This document shows positions 49,016-56,582 of a stretch of 64,000 nucleotides of DNA, piece by piece. Position 1 is the first letter of the stretch. The number at the start of each line of letters is the position of its first letter. This DNA is from Chloroflexota bacterium (lineage in GTDB: Bacteria; Chloroflexota; Dehalococcoidia; Tepidiformales; Tepidiformaceae): positions 558,001 through 622,000 of the forward strand of contig JACPOQ010000035.1 in assembly GCA_016191435.1 (NCBI GenBank), written 5' to 3'. The translations under genes were made by a program, and so were the position numbers. The notes beneath the pieces are model-generated. The model did not search any database. It was not told the DNA's origin and was given only the letters and a program-made list of their open reading frames with translations.

Positions 49016-50632
49016 TCAGTGCCGGGCCGTCGTGCCGTGGCGCAGGTCGAAGAGCGGCCGCTCCGAATGCACTTCCGGGACCTCGTCGAAGTTGTGGACG
49101 GGTGGCGGCGAGGTCGTCGCCCATTCGAGCGTGTTCGCCTGCCAGGGGTCGTTCGGCTGGTCTTTCGGCCGCATAAAGGCGGCGACGACCGCGATCAGGA
49201 ACGGGATCATCGAGATGGCGATAAGGAAGGCGCCAGCCGAAGAGATCCCGTTCAGCAGTTCCCAGTTGCGCACGTCGGGGTAGGTCGCGATGCGGCGCGG
49301 CATGCCGGTCAGCCCCAGAAGGTGCATCGGGAAGAAGGTCATGTTGAAGCCGACCAGCATCAGGAAGAACTGGATCGTCCCCAGCTTGTCGTTCAGGCGC
49401 CGTCCCCAGATCTTCGGGAACCAATAGTAGAGGCCCCCAAATACCGCGAACACGGAGCCCCCGAAAAGGACGTAGTGGATATGCGCAACGATGAAATACG
49501 TGTCGTGGATGGCGAAGTCCACCGGCACGGCCGCGCTGAACGTCCCGTTGATCCCGCCGATGAGGAACATGCTGACGAAGCCCAGCGCGAACAGCATCGG
49601 CGGCTCGAACGTGATCGAACCACGCCAGAGCGTGGCCAACCAGTTGAAGATCTTTACGCCCGTTGGTACCCCGATCATGAACGTCATGAAGCCAAAGAAC
49701 GGCTTCAGCACCGCGCCGGTCGTGAACATGTGGTGCGCCCAGACGCTAAACCCCAGGCCGCCAATTCCGAGCGTCGCGAATACGAACGCTTTGTACCCGA
49801 ACAAGGGCTTGCGCGAGAACACGGGCAGAATTTCGGAAACGATGCCCATGCCCGGGAGGATCATGATGTACACGGCAGGGTGGGAGTAGAACCAGAAGAC
49901 GTTTTGCCAGAGCACTGCATTGCCGCCGCCGTTCGGGTCGAAGAACGAGCCGCCGAAGTTGCGGTCGATGAAGAGCATCGCGAGTGCTGCGGCGAGGACC
50001 GGCGTCGCCAGCAGCTGCAGGAGCGCCGTCACGAAAATCGTCCAGCAGAAAATCGGCATGCGGAACATCGTCATGCCCGGCGCGCGCATCCGGAGCATGG
50101 TCACGAGGAAGTTAGCCGCGCCGATGGTCGAGGATACGCCCAGGAGGATGACCGCGATGATCCACACGTCCATGCCCGGCCCAAGCGTCCGCGCCAGCGG
50201 GCTATACGCAGTCCAGCCGGCAGATGCCGCGCCCCCATTCACCAGGAATCCCGAGAACATGAGGAGGCCGGCTGGCGGGAGCAGCCAAAAGGAAAGCGCG
50301 TTGATGCGCGGGAACGCCATGTCGGCAGCGCCGATTTGAAGCGGCACGATGTAGTTTCCAAAGCCGGCCCACACCGGGATGATGAACAGAAACAACATCG
50401 CCGAGGCATGCATCGTGAAAATCTGATTATACATGCTGTTGCTGACGAAATTGTTGTCGGCGACCGCGAGCTGCGTGCGCACCAGCAGAGCGAGTATTCC
50501 GCCAACAGCAAAGAAAAACATTGTGAAGTAGAGGTAGAGGATACCGAGTTTTTTGTGGTCGACCGTAGTCAACCAATCAAGCACGGCCGGCCGCTCGTAG
50601 CCTACCCGCTTCGGGATTGCGATCGTGGCCAT
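49016..50632 (-). CDS. coxA: Cytochrome c oxidase subunit I (haem-copper oxidase, A2-like)
   Basis: The 538-aa catalytic subunit, with 12 helices, reduces O2 to water. Haem a ligand H74 is in FTMHASAM. CuB ligands are H251 (with cross-link Y255 in YSHPAVY), H300 and H301 (WAHHMFTTG). HIHYVLFGG contains the later haem ligands. The usual D-channel Glu in HPEVY is Ala here, and Tyr-Ser precede the His. This YS pattern is the hallmark of A2-type oxidases. It is the second gene of the operon, 91 nt after coxB. Confidence 0.96.
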   Translation of the reverse strand: MATIAIPKRVGYERPAVLDWLTTVDHKKLGILYLYFTMFFFAVGGILALLVRTQLAVADNNFVSNSMYNQIFTMHASAMLFLFIIPVWAGFGNYIVPLQIGAADMAFPRINALSFWLLPPAGLLMFSGFLVNGGAASAGWTAYSPLARTLGPGMDVWIIAVILLGVSSTIGAANFLVTMLRMRAPGMTMFRMPIFCWTIFVTALLQLLATPVLAAALAMLFIDRNFGGSFFDPNGGGNAVLWQNVFWFYSHPAVYIMILPGMGIVSEILPVFSRKPLFGYKAFVFATLGIGGLGFSVWAHHMFTTGAVLKPFFGFMTFMIGVPTGVKIFNWLATLWRGSITFEPPMLFALGFVSMFLIGGINGTFSAAVPVDFAIHDTYFIVAHIHYVLFGGSVFAVFGGLYYWFPKIWGRRLNDKLGTIQFFLMLVGFNMTFFPMHLLGLTGMPRRIATYPDVRNWELLNGISSAGAFLIAISMIPFLIAVVAAFMRPKDQPNDPWQANTLEWATTSPPPVHNFDEVPEVHSERPLFDLRHGTTARH

Positions 50633-50716
50633 GAACTCTTACCTCCTCCGTCGCTGGCCGCCGCCCTCGCGGCCGCATGGGCGCCCGCTGCGCGGTGCTG
50701 GCGCTCGTTGTTCAAG

Positions 50717-50734
50717 AGCGGCCCTAGGGCCGCT
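50717..50734. other. 18-bp perfect palindrome over the coxB stop codon
   Basis: AGCGGCCCTAGGGCCGCT reads the same on both strands, with the coxB stop (TAG) at its centre. In mRNA it would fold into a short, very stable stem just as translation ends. It lies in the 91-nt coxB-coxA gap and may stabilise or limit transcription into coxA. No U-tract follows. Confidence 0.7.
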
Positions 50735-51530
50735 GTGCGGACTTGTTCGCGGCCGCCAGTTGGTCGGTGATGAATTTGTCGAAATCCGCTCGCGACACAA
50801 CCTGTAACGTGAATCGCATCAGCGTGTGGTTCAGCCCGCAAAGCTCCGCGCACTGGCCCGTGTACGTCCCTATTTTTGTCGGGGTCACGGTGAATCTGTT
50901 GTCTCGCCCCGGGATGACATCGAGCTTGTAGAGGAACTCGGGCACGTAAAACGCATGAATGACGTCTGTCGATTTCAGCCGAAACTCCACCGGTTCATCG
51001 ACCGGGATGACGAGTGTCGGTTCCTTCGCGGCTGTCCCCGTGATAGTGAACGTGCCCTTCGCGTTGGGGTCCGAGCCCGGCCCGAGGTCGTTCTCGTTAT
51101 ACGTAAATGCCCATTGCCACTGGAAGCCCTGGACATCCACGGTGAGCGTCTGGGGCTTGGAATCGTTCTCCACATTCACGAGCGTAATGAACGAGAACAC
51201 GAACAGCACGAGCACGATCACGATTGGGATCGTCGTCCAGACAACCTCGAGCAGATTGTTTCCGTGCGTCTGCGGCGGGAGCGTGTCGTCGCGGCGCCGG
51301 TAACGAAAGATCATGAAGGCCAGGGCCCCTTCGACCAGCACGAAGACGACCAGCGCCATCGTCAGCACCAGCAGATACAACTTGTGCAGGTCGCGAGCTT
51401 CGGCGGTGACGCCGCCGGGTTGCCCGCTTGCCTGGGCGAACGCGACGCTCGTGGAAATCAAGGCCAGCGAACCAACGAGGAGCAAGACGAATGCGGCTCT
51501 GAGAGACACGCGCCTGGCGGCGTTTCGCAT
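50724..51530 (-). CDS. coxB: Cytochrome c oxidase subunit II
   Basis: The 268-aa CuA subunit. The N-terminal signal/anchor helix (about 10-32) and a second pair of helices (LYLLVLTMALVVFVLVEGAL, VVWTTIPIVIVLVLFVFSFI) anchor a cupredoxin domain with FQWQWAF and the CuA motif GQCAELCGLNHTLM. The usual DVIHAFYVPEF loop for cytochrome c docking is present. I start at the ATG at 51530 behind a purine-rich site (GAGGGGG). It is the first gene of the operon and has its own strong promoter at 51621-51649. Confidence 0.94.
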   Translation of the reverse strand: MRNAARRVSLRAAFVLLLVGSLALISTSVAFAQASGQPGGVTAEARDLHKLYLLVLTMALVVFVLVEGALAFMIFRYRRRDDTLPPQTHGNNLLEVVWTTIPIVIVLVLFVFSFITLVNVENDSKPQTLTVDVQGFQWQWAFTYNENDLGPGSDPNAKGTFTITGTAAKEPTLVIPVDEPVEFRLKSTDVIHAFYVPEFLYKLDVIPGRDNRFTVTPTKIGTYTGQCAELCGLNHTLMRFTLQVVSRADFDKFITDQLAAANKSAQRP

Positions 51531-52017
51531 GAGCGTGACTTCCCCCTCTGCTTCGCCGACCGTCGCCGCGCATCTCAGCACGGCGGGCGGCGGCCGGTTG
51601 TGAACCGCGGCGCAATCGAAGTTATAGTCTGCCCTTTCGGGTCAGTCAAGGAAACGGAAGCCCTCCGCCGCCAGCCGGCGAGACCTTTTCCTTTCGGTGC
51701 GCCGCGCTCGCCGGGAACCGCGGCGTGCGAACTCGCATTGTTGTCTTGCCCCCTCGCGAGCCCGCCAGTGACGCTTCCGCCGGGTGGCAGGAACCGCCCG
51801 CGGCGGTTGCAAACCCGGGCCTTCGCGATGGCAACCGGCTTATTCCTCGCGCTCGCGCCCGGGCGTCGCGTTCGCGCGCGGGGGCCTGCCCGGCCGACCC
51901 GGACGGGGTTCGGACCGGTTCGTCATCCTTCTGGCCGGCGCCGCGCCCTGCCGCTACCTCGCCCGACTGCGAAAGGCGAGCCGCGAGCCACCCATGACCG
52001 CCGTGCCGATGCGGCCC
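51531..52017. other. 487-bp gap between coxB and the crotonase gene
   Basis: Apart from the coxB promoter at 51621-51649, I see no gene, repeat or RNA here. The open frames in the right part are GC-driven, without family features or ribosome sites. It is the longest gene-free stretch of the window. Confidence 0.5.
51621..51649 (-). promoter_or_regulatory. Sigma-70-type promoter of the coxB-coxA-coxC-cupredoxin operon
   Basis: On the minus strand TTGACT (complement 51644-51649) and TATAAC (complement 51621-51626) are 17 bp apart. Transcription would start near 51614, leaving a leader of about 84 nt before the coxB ATG, which has a ribosome site. Confidence 0.65.
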
Positions 52018-52809
52018 CTACCGCCCCGTCCAGTTCGGCTCGCGCTTTTCCGCGAACGCACGCGGCCCTTCGACCGCATCCTCACTGCGGCGGCGTTTCA
52101 TTTCCCATTCGTAGCGCGCTTCGCCCGCCTGCGGCAGCGTCATGGTGAGGCCCTGCAGTGCCGCCTCCTTCGTCGCCCGCACCGAGAGTGGCGCGCAGCG
52201 GAGGATGTCCTGCACCCACGCATCGACGGCGGCGTCGAGGTCGGCCAGCGGCACGACTTCGTTCACCAGCCCGAGCTCGTAGGCGCGGGCCGCCTTGATG
52301 TGCCGGCCCGTCAGCATGAAGCCCATCGCCGTCTTCAGCGGGATCTGGCGGGGGAGGCGGTGGACACCCATCGCGCCGGCGATCAGCCCGCGCTTCGGCT
52401 CCGGCAGCCCGAGCTCGGCGTGCTCGGCGGCGATGATGAGGTCGCACGCGAGCGCCAGTTCGAGCCCGCCGCCAAGGGCATACCCATTGACCCGCGCCAC
52501 CAGCGGCTTGAACAGGTCATAGCGGCTGGTGATGCCGCCGAACCCCCCCTTTCCCATCGAGAGGTCCGGTCGCTCTTCCGGCTTCAGGCGCGACATTTCC
52601 GCGGTGTACTTGAGGTCGTTTCCGGCGCTGAATGCGCGGTCGCCTTCGCCCGTGAGCACTGCCACCCAGGCGTCGTCGTCGGCAGCGAAATCGTCGAAGA
52701 CCTCGCTGAGTTCCCGGTTGGCGTGGGCATGGAGGGCGTTGAAGACCTCCGGGCGGGTAATCGTGACATAGGCCACGTGCCCCTTTTTCTCGTATCGGCA
52801 GAACTGCAT
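52018..52809 (-). CDS. Enoyl-CoA hydratase/isomerase (crotonase family)
   Basis: A 263-aa crotonase-fold enzyme acting on acyl-CoA thioesters. The oxyanion-hole segments are FSAGNDLKY and ALGGGLELALACD, and the acidic catalytic region is LGLPEPKRGLIAGAMG. The C-terminal trimerisation helix is present. GGAG precedes the ATG. A hydratase or an isomerase/hydrolase are both possible. It is part of the minus-strand block with Uma2, diiron and CaiB genes but has gaps on both sides. Confidence 0.9.
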   Translation of the reverse strand: MQFCRYEKKGHVAYVTITRPEVFNALHAHANRELSEVFDDFAADDDAWVAVLTGEGDRAFSAGNDLKYTAEMSRLKPEERPDLSMGKGGFGGITSRYDLFKPLVARVNGYALGGGLELALACDLIIAAEHAELGLPEPKRGLIAGAMGVHRLPRQIPLKTAMGFMLTGRHIKAARAYELGLVNEVVPLADLDAAVDAWVQDILRCAPLSVRATKEAALQGLTMTLPQAGEARYEWEMKRRRSEDAVEGPRAFAEKREPNWTGR

Positions 52810-52895
52810 CGCATACTCCGGCTGGCTTCGATGGCCCGAATCCTACGGGCCGAGGGCGCGCCGCGCCACGCCGCCCCCGCCGGGCGCGCCAGGCG

Positions 52896-53474
52896 TCAGC
52901 GATCGAGGACGGCGAAGAGTTCCGCGAGTGGCAGCGCGAAGCCGGGGAGAAACGTGGACTCGAGTGTCCCTTCGCGGCCGACTGGCTCGGCGTCCCGGTC
53001 GCCTTCGAACACCTCGGCGGTCCGGCGTTCGGGGTCGATGATCCAGCACGCGTCGACGCCCGCCGAGCGGAACGCCCGGCACTTCGCCCGCAGTTCGTTC
53101 ATGGACTGGCCATCGGACTTCACTTCGACGGCGAGCGTTGGAGGGGAATCGTCGCGGGATGGGCGTCCAGGCGTCCAGTACGCCGTGTCGGGCAGCCGCC
53201 AGCTGCCGGTGTTGGCGAGGCGGACCCGGCCTTCGGGACCGAAGTCGCCACCGAAGCGTTGGACCAGCAGGCCGAAGGCCAGCGTAAGGTGGGCGGTCAG
53301 CCGCCTGTGCTTCCAATCTGGCATTGGCTTTTCCAGCACCACCCCGTCGACGTATTCGAGGTAGGGCTTCTCCTCCGGCAGCTCGAGATACTCCTCTTCG
53401 GACATGCGCAGCCCGTGGTAGCGCGAGTGCGGCCGCTCGCGCAGCGGGAGGCGGCTGGCCGGCTTCGTGGTCAT
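52896..53474 (-). CDS. Uma2 family endonuclease-like protein (tandem copy A)
   Basis: A 192-aa Uma2 protein: SEEEYLELPEEKPYLEYVDG, DTAYWTPG, TLAVEVKSDGQSMNELRAKC and ACWIIDPERRTAEVFEGD. A TAGACT box (complement 53483-53488) lies 8 nt before the ATG with no ribosome site, so it is probably leaderless. It lies 35 nt downstream of copy B. The first about 52 and last about 65 residues are nearly identical between the two copies while the middle differs strongly. See the finding on this pair. Confidence 0.85.
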   Translation of the reverse strand: MTTKPASRLPLRERPHSRYHGLRMSEEEYLELPEEKPYLEYVDGVVLEKPMPDWKHRRLTAHLTLAFGLLVQRFGGDFGPEGRVRLANTGSWRLPDTAYWTPGRPSRDDSPPTLAVEVKSDGQSMNELRAKCRAFRSAGVDACWIIDPERRTAEVFEGDRDAEPVGREGTLESTFLPGFALPLAELFAVLDR

Positions 53475-53509
53475 GTGCGTTCAGTCTACCATTGTCCTCG
53501 GACGCAGCT

Positions 53510-54088
53510 TCAGCGATCGAGGACGGCGAAGAGCTCCGCGAGCGGCAGCACGAAGCCGGGGAGAAACGTGGACTCGAGTCTCTCTTCGCGGCCGACGGGA
53601 TCGGCGTCCCGGTCGCCTTCGAACACCTCGGCGGTACGGCGTTCGGGGTCGATGATCCAGCACGCGTCGACGCCCGCCGAGCGGAACGCCCGGCACTTCG
53701 CGCGCAGTTCGTTCATGGACTGGCGCGGCGACCGCACTTCGACGGCCAGCGTCGGCACGGAATCATCGCCCCCTCGGCGGCCGGGCGCCCAGAACGCCGC
53801 ATCGGGGAGGCGATAATTCCGGATAGCGGCCAGCAGCACCCTGCCTTCGACCGCGGCGCCGCCACCGGCAATACGACTGTATTCGACCAATCGAAACGTG
53901 ATCTCCGCGGTCACCCGCCCGTTAGCCCAGCTTGGCATTGGCTTTTCCAGTACCACCCCGTCGACGTATTCGAGGTAGGGCTTCTCCTCCGGCAGCGCGA
54001 GGTACTCCTCCTCGGACATGCGCAGCCCGTGGTAGCGCGAGTGCGGCCGCTCGCGCAGCGAGAGGCGGCTGGCCGGCTTCGTGGTCAT
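53510..54088 (-). CDS. Uma2 family endonuclease-like protein (tandem copy B)
   Basis: A 192-aa Uma2 protein, a tandem duplicate of copy A with the same length. N-terminal MTTKPASRLSLRERPHSRYH is shared save for one residue. The middle (about 53-125) is different, and the end from QSMNELRAKCRAFRSAGVDA onwards is nearly the same. The acidic core is VEVRSPRQ. A TAGACT box (complement 54095-54100) lies 6 nt before the ATG, the same leaderless layout as copy A, so the promoter was duplicated too. The biological role of Uma2 is unsettled. Confidence 0.85.
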   Translation of the reverse strand: MTTKPASRLSLRERPHSRYHGLRMSEEEYLALPEEKPYLEYVDGVVLEKPMPSWANGRVTAEITFRLVEYSRIAGGGAAVEGRVLLAAIRNYRLPDAAFWAPGRRGGDDSVPTLAVEVRSPRQSMNELRAKCRAFRSAGVDACWIIDPERRTAEVFEGDRDADPVGREERLESTFLPGFVLPLAELFAVLDR

Positions 54089-54122
54089 GGGTTCAGTCTA
54101 CCATCGCCGTCGGGGCGGGCCT

Positions 54123-55331
54123 TTAAACGAAGAGCGGCTCCTCGGCGATCCTGCCGAGCCCTTCGTTCAACTGCGGCAGGCGGTCAATCCCGAGCCCGTC
54201 GAGCAGCGCCAGGTAGTCGCTGAGCTGCTTTTGCCGCAGCGTACCGAGCCGGTCGACGCCCGCCTGCAGGCGCTCCATGCCATCGGCGAAGAGGACGACG
54301 AGCGCCTCCTTTTCTCCGTGGCTGTGGCGCAATTCCTGCGAGAGCGCGTTCTCGGCGCGCGTCAGCCACATCTCGATGGTGCGCTTGCTGTTGGGCTTGT
54401 GCTGCTGGTACCAGAGCAGGTGGCGCTTGCCGTATTCGAGGTGGCGCTTCGAATCCCGCAGCATCAGTTCGAACAGCTTGCGTTCCAGGTCTGTCTTCAC
54501 CATGTCGCCCGCCGCTTCGAAGAGGCTGACCTCGTACGACTTGTAGACGACGTCCACGGCAATCATGAGCTCCGTGAACTTGAGCGCGCCATACCAACCG
54601 CGATAGAGGATGCCGAGCGGCGCCTGCCCGAGCCCGCCGCCGTTGGCCATGGCCCGTTTGCGGAGTGCTTCCACCTTGTGGCCGGCATCGTAGACCTGCG
54701 TGCCGAGAAACAGCTTCACGTCGTGGAAACCGTAGCTGATTGGCTCGAACCACTTCGCGATGATCTTTTGCTCGACGAGCCCGTTCGAGGAATACACCGT
54801 CGCGATCTGGCAGATGGCCCGCTCCAGCTCTTCGGGCAGTTCCTGCAGCCCGTTCGCCCAGTCGAGGTCCGTGGCGGGGATCCAGCGCTCGCGGATCGCC
54901 TCTTCGTAGAGGTGGTCCACGCCTTCCGCCCACACTTCGGCCTTGTCGAAGATGTGGTAGCTGCCGGGCATGTAGTTCTGCGGGTCCGGGTGGCTGCCAA
55001 GCGGCGTGTCGTTTTCGTATGGCCAGAGGTCCGGGACCTGCCCATAGCTGCCGATGTTGATCTCGGGAGTGCCGAGCCCATTGGGCCCGGGCACGGCGCG
55101 CACGCCCTTTTCCGATCGCGTGCGGATGAATTGGAACGTCATGGCGCCCACCTGGGCGGGCATCTTCTCCACCAGGTCCAAGAATTTGTCCATGCGCTCG
55201 GGCGCGATGTGCATGATCGACAGGTTCGCGGCTGCCTTCTCGGTGACCACCGACGACTCGATGCGGGCGATCATTTCGTCGCCCCACCCGGCCTGGCGCG
55301 CCCGTGCTTTTGTCGCTGCGGAAAGTTCCAT
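54123..55331 (-). CDS. Ferritin-like diiron-enzyme paralogue lacking metal ligands
   Basis: A 402-aa helical-bundle protein clearly related to the next upstream gene product (shared KLFLGTQ...RKR...NGGG region and RHL motif). Aligned to it, the four Glu and one of two His iron ligands are replaced: Gly184, Ala216, Lys219, Lys264 and Ser294; only His297 remains. It should not bind a diiron centre. It has an extra N-terminal region of about 50 residues. It is encoded 89 nt downstream of the active-looking paralogue and probably forms a heteromer with it. Confidence 0.8.
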   Translation of the reverse strand: MELSAATKARARQAGWGDEMIARIESSVVTEKAAANLSIMHIAPERMDKFLDLVEKMPAQVGAMTFQFIRTRSEKGVRAVPGPNGLGTPEINIGSYGQVPDLWPYENDTPLGSHPDPQNYMPGSYHIFDKAEVWAEGVDHLYEEAIRERWIPATDLDWANGLQELPEELERAICQIATVYSSNGLVEQKIIAKWFEPISYGFHDVKLFLGTQVYDAGHKVEALRKRAMANGGGLGQAPLGILYRGWYGALKFTELMIAVDVVYKSYEVSLFEAAGDMVKTDLERKLFELMLRDSKRHLEYGKRHLLWYQQHKPNSKRTIEMWLTRAENALSQELRHSHGEKEALVVLFADGMERLQAGVDRLGTLRQKQLSDYLALLDGLGIDRLPQLNEGLGRIAEEPLFV

Positions 55332-55420
55332 CTTCCTCGTCCCCTCGTGTCATGTGCATCAGGCAAAGGGGCGGCGCTGCCGCCCCTCCCGGGTGGTGGT
55401 GGCGATTAGCCCCAACGGGC

Positions 55421-56473
55421 TTAGTTCTGCGAGTCCAGGAGTTCCTTGAACGCCGGCGCCATCCGCTCGCGGCGGTCGCCGAGCCCGATGACCTCGAGCC
55501 GGTGCATGTACTCGTTGACCTGCCGCTTGCGCATGATCATCAGCTTCTCGTAGCCATCATCGATGTGCTCCAGTCCCCCGCCGGCCAGGATCGCGAGCGC
55601 TTCGCCGGTCATCGGGTTCGTCGTGAGGCCGGCTTGCTGGCTTTGCCCGAGCGCCCCCTCCTGGATGTCCAGGTAGTTGTGGAGCTCTTCCCTGCGCCAC
55701 GGCTCCGTGTCCATCACGTACTTTAGGTGCGTGACGCCGAAGGCGAGGTGGCGGCTCTCGTCCTGCGCGGCGAGGCGGAACATCTTCTTCTCCGCATCGT
55801 TCTGCGAAATCAACTCGCCCATGCGGAAGAGCGTCTGCACGAAGCCTTCGCCGAACAGGTGCAGCAGCGCGGTCATCTCGGTGAAGTCATCGACGCTGAG
55901 GAGATTGATCGCGCCGAAGCCCGCATCGACCATACCGCCGCCGTTCACCAGCGTCCGCTTGCGGAACACGTCGAGGTGGCGGCCCTCGTCCATGATCTGC
56001 GTACCAAGGAAGAGCTGCGCCTCGAAGTGGTCCGGGTGGACCTGTTCCATGAACCGCCCCGGCAGGTCACCCGCGATGAACTCGACCTGCGTGAGGAACG
56101 TGCAGAGCGTGCACATCGCCCATTCGATGTCGTCCGGTAGCGGCTGCACCGTCTCCCACGGGATGTCCCGCGCGCTGGACCACTGGCGCTGGTTCGCCTC
56201 TTCGTACAACAGCATCGCGCTCTCGGACCAGACGTCCGCCTTCGAGCGGTACTGGCGCGCGTGCCGCGGCGAGCGCGCATCGGGAGCGGCGCCGCGGGCG
56301 GCGAACACGCTCGGGCCACCTTCATCCTTGCCCTTCACGCCATACGACAGCGCGTTGATGTCCTCGAGCGTCAGCCCGCGGCGGCCCGACGCGATTTTCA
56401 CACCCTGTTCCGTATCCAGGTTCAGCCAATCGAAGTTCATCCCGGGGACATCTACGAACGTTGGCGCTGCCAT
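55421..56473 (-). CDS. Ferritin-like diiron oxygenase/R2-like protein
   Basis: A 350-aa four-helix-bundle protein with a full carboxylate diiron set: E131 (TQVEFIAG), E163 and H166 (DEGRH), E209 (FGEGFVQ) and E239 and H242 (DESRH). This is the E, ExxH, E, ExxH pattern of R2-like oxidases and monooxygenases. It is unlikely to be ribonucleotide reductase R2, since the window uses class II RNR and typical R2 features are not evident. Start ATG at 56473 behind GAGGAGA; the upstream ATG adds 13 unlikely residues. It is followed by its non-metal paralogue. The substrate is unknown; acyl-CoA genes flank it. Confidence 0.83.
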   Translation of the reverse strand: MAAPTFVDVPGMNFDWLNLDTEQGVKIASGRRGLTLEDINALSYGVKGKDEGGPSVFAARGAAPDARSPRHARQYRSKADVWSESAMLLYEEANQRQWSSARDIPWETVQPLPDDIEWAMCTLCTFLTQVEFIAGDLPGRFMEQVHPDHFEAQLFLGTQIMDEGRHLDVFRKRTLVNGGGMVDAGFGAINLLSVDDFTEMTALLHLFGEGFVQTLFRMGELISQNDAEKKMFRLAAQDESRHLAFGVTHLKYVMDTEPWRREELHNYLDIQEGALGQSQQAGLTTNPMTGEALAILAGGGLEHIDDGYEKLMIMRKRQVNEYMHRLEVIGLGDRRERMAPAFKELLDSQN

Positions 56474-56582
56474 GCGGTTCTCCTCGGGCGCGCAGTACCG
56501 CGCGCCGCACACGGACAGTCTATAGGACGTGTCTATTCAAGTGAATGGCCATTTGCCTAATTTTCGAAACCTGTTCAGAAAA

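Noticed and set aside
51650-52017. Possible gene in the gap right of the coxB promoter
   Set aside because: Open frames there are Arg/Ala-rich, overlap on both strands, and have no start signal or homology pattern.
55421-56473. Class I ribonucleotide reductase R2 subunit
   Set aside because: The iron ligands fit R2-like proteins in general, but no R1 is present, the organism has class II RNR, and the pairing with a pseudo-subunit points elsewhere.
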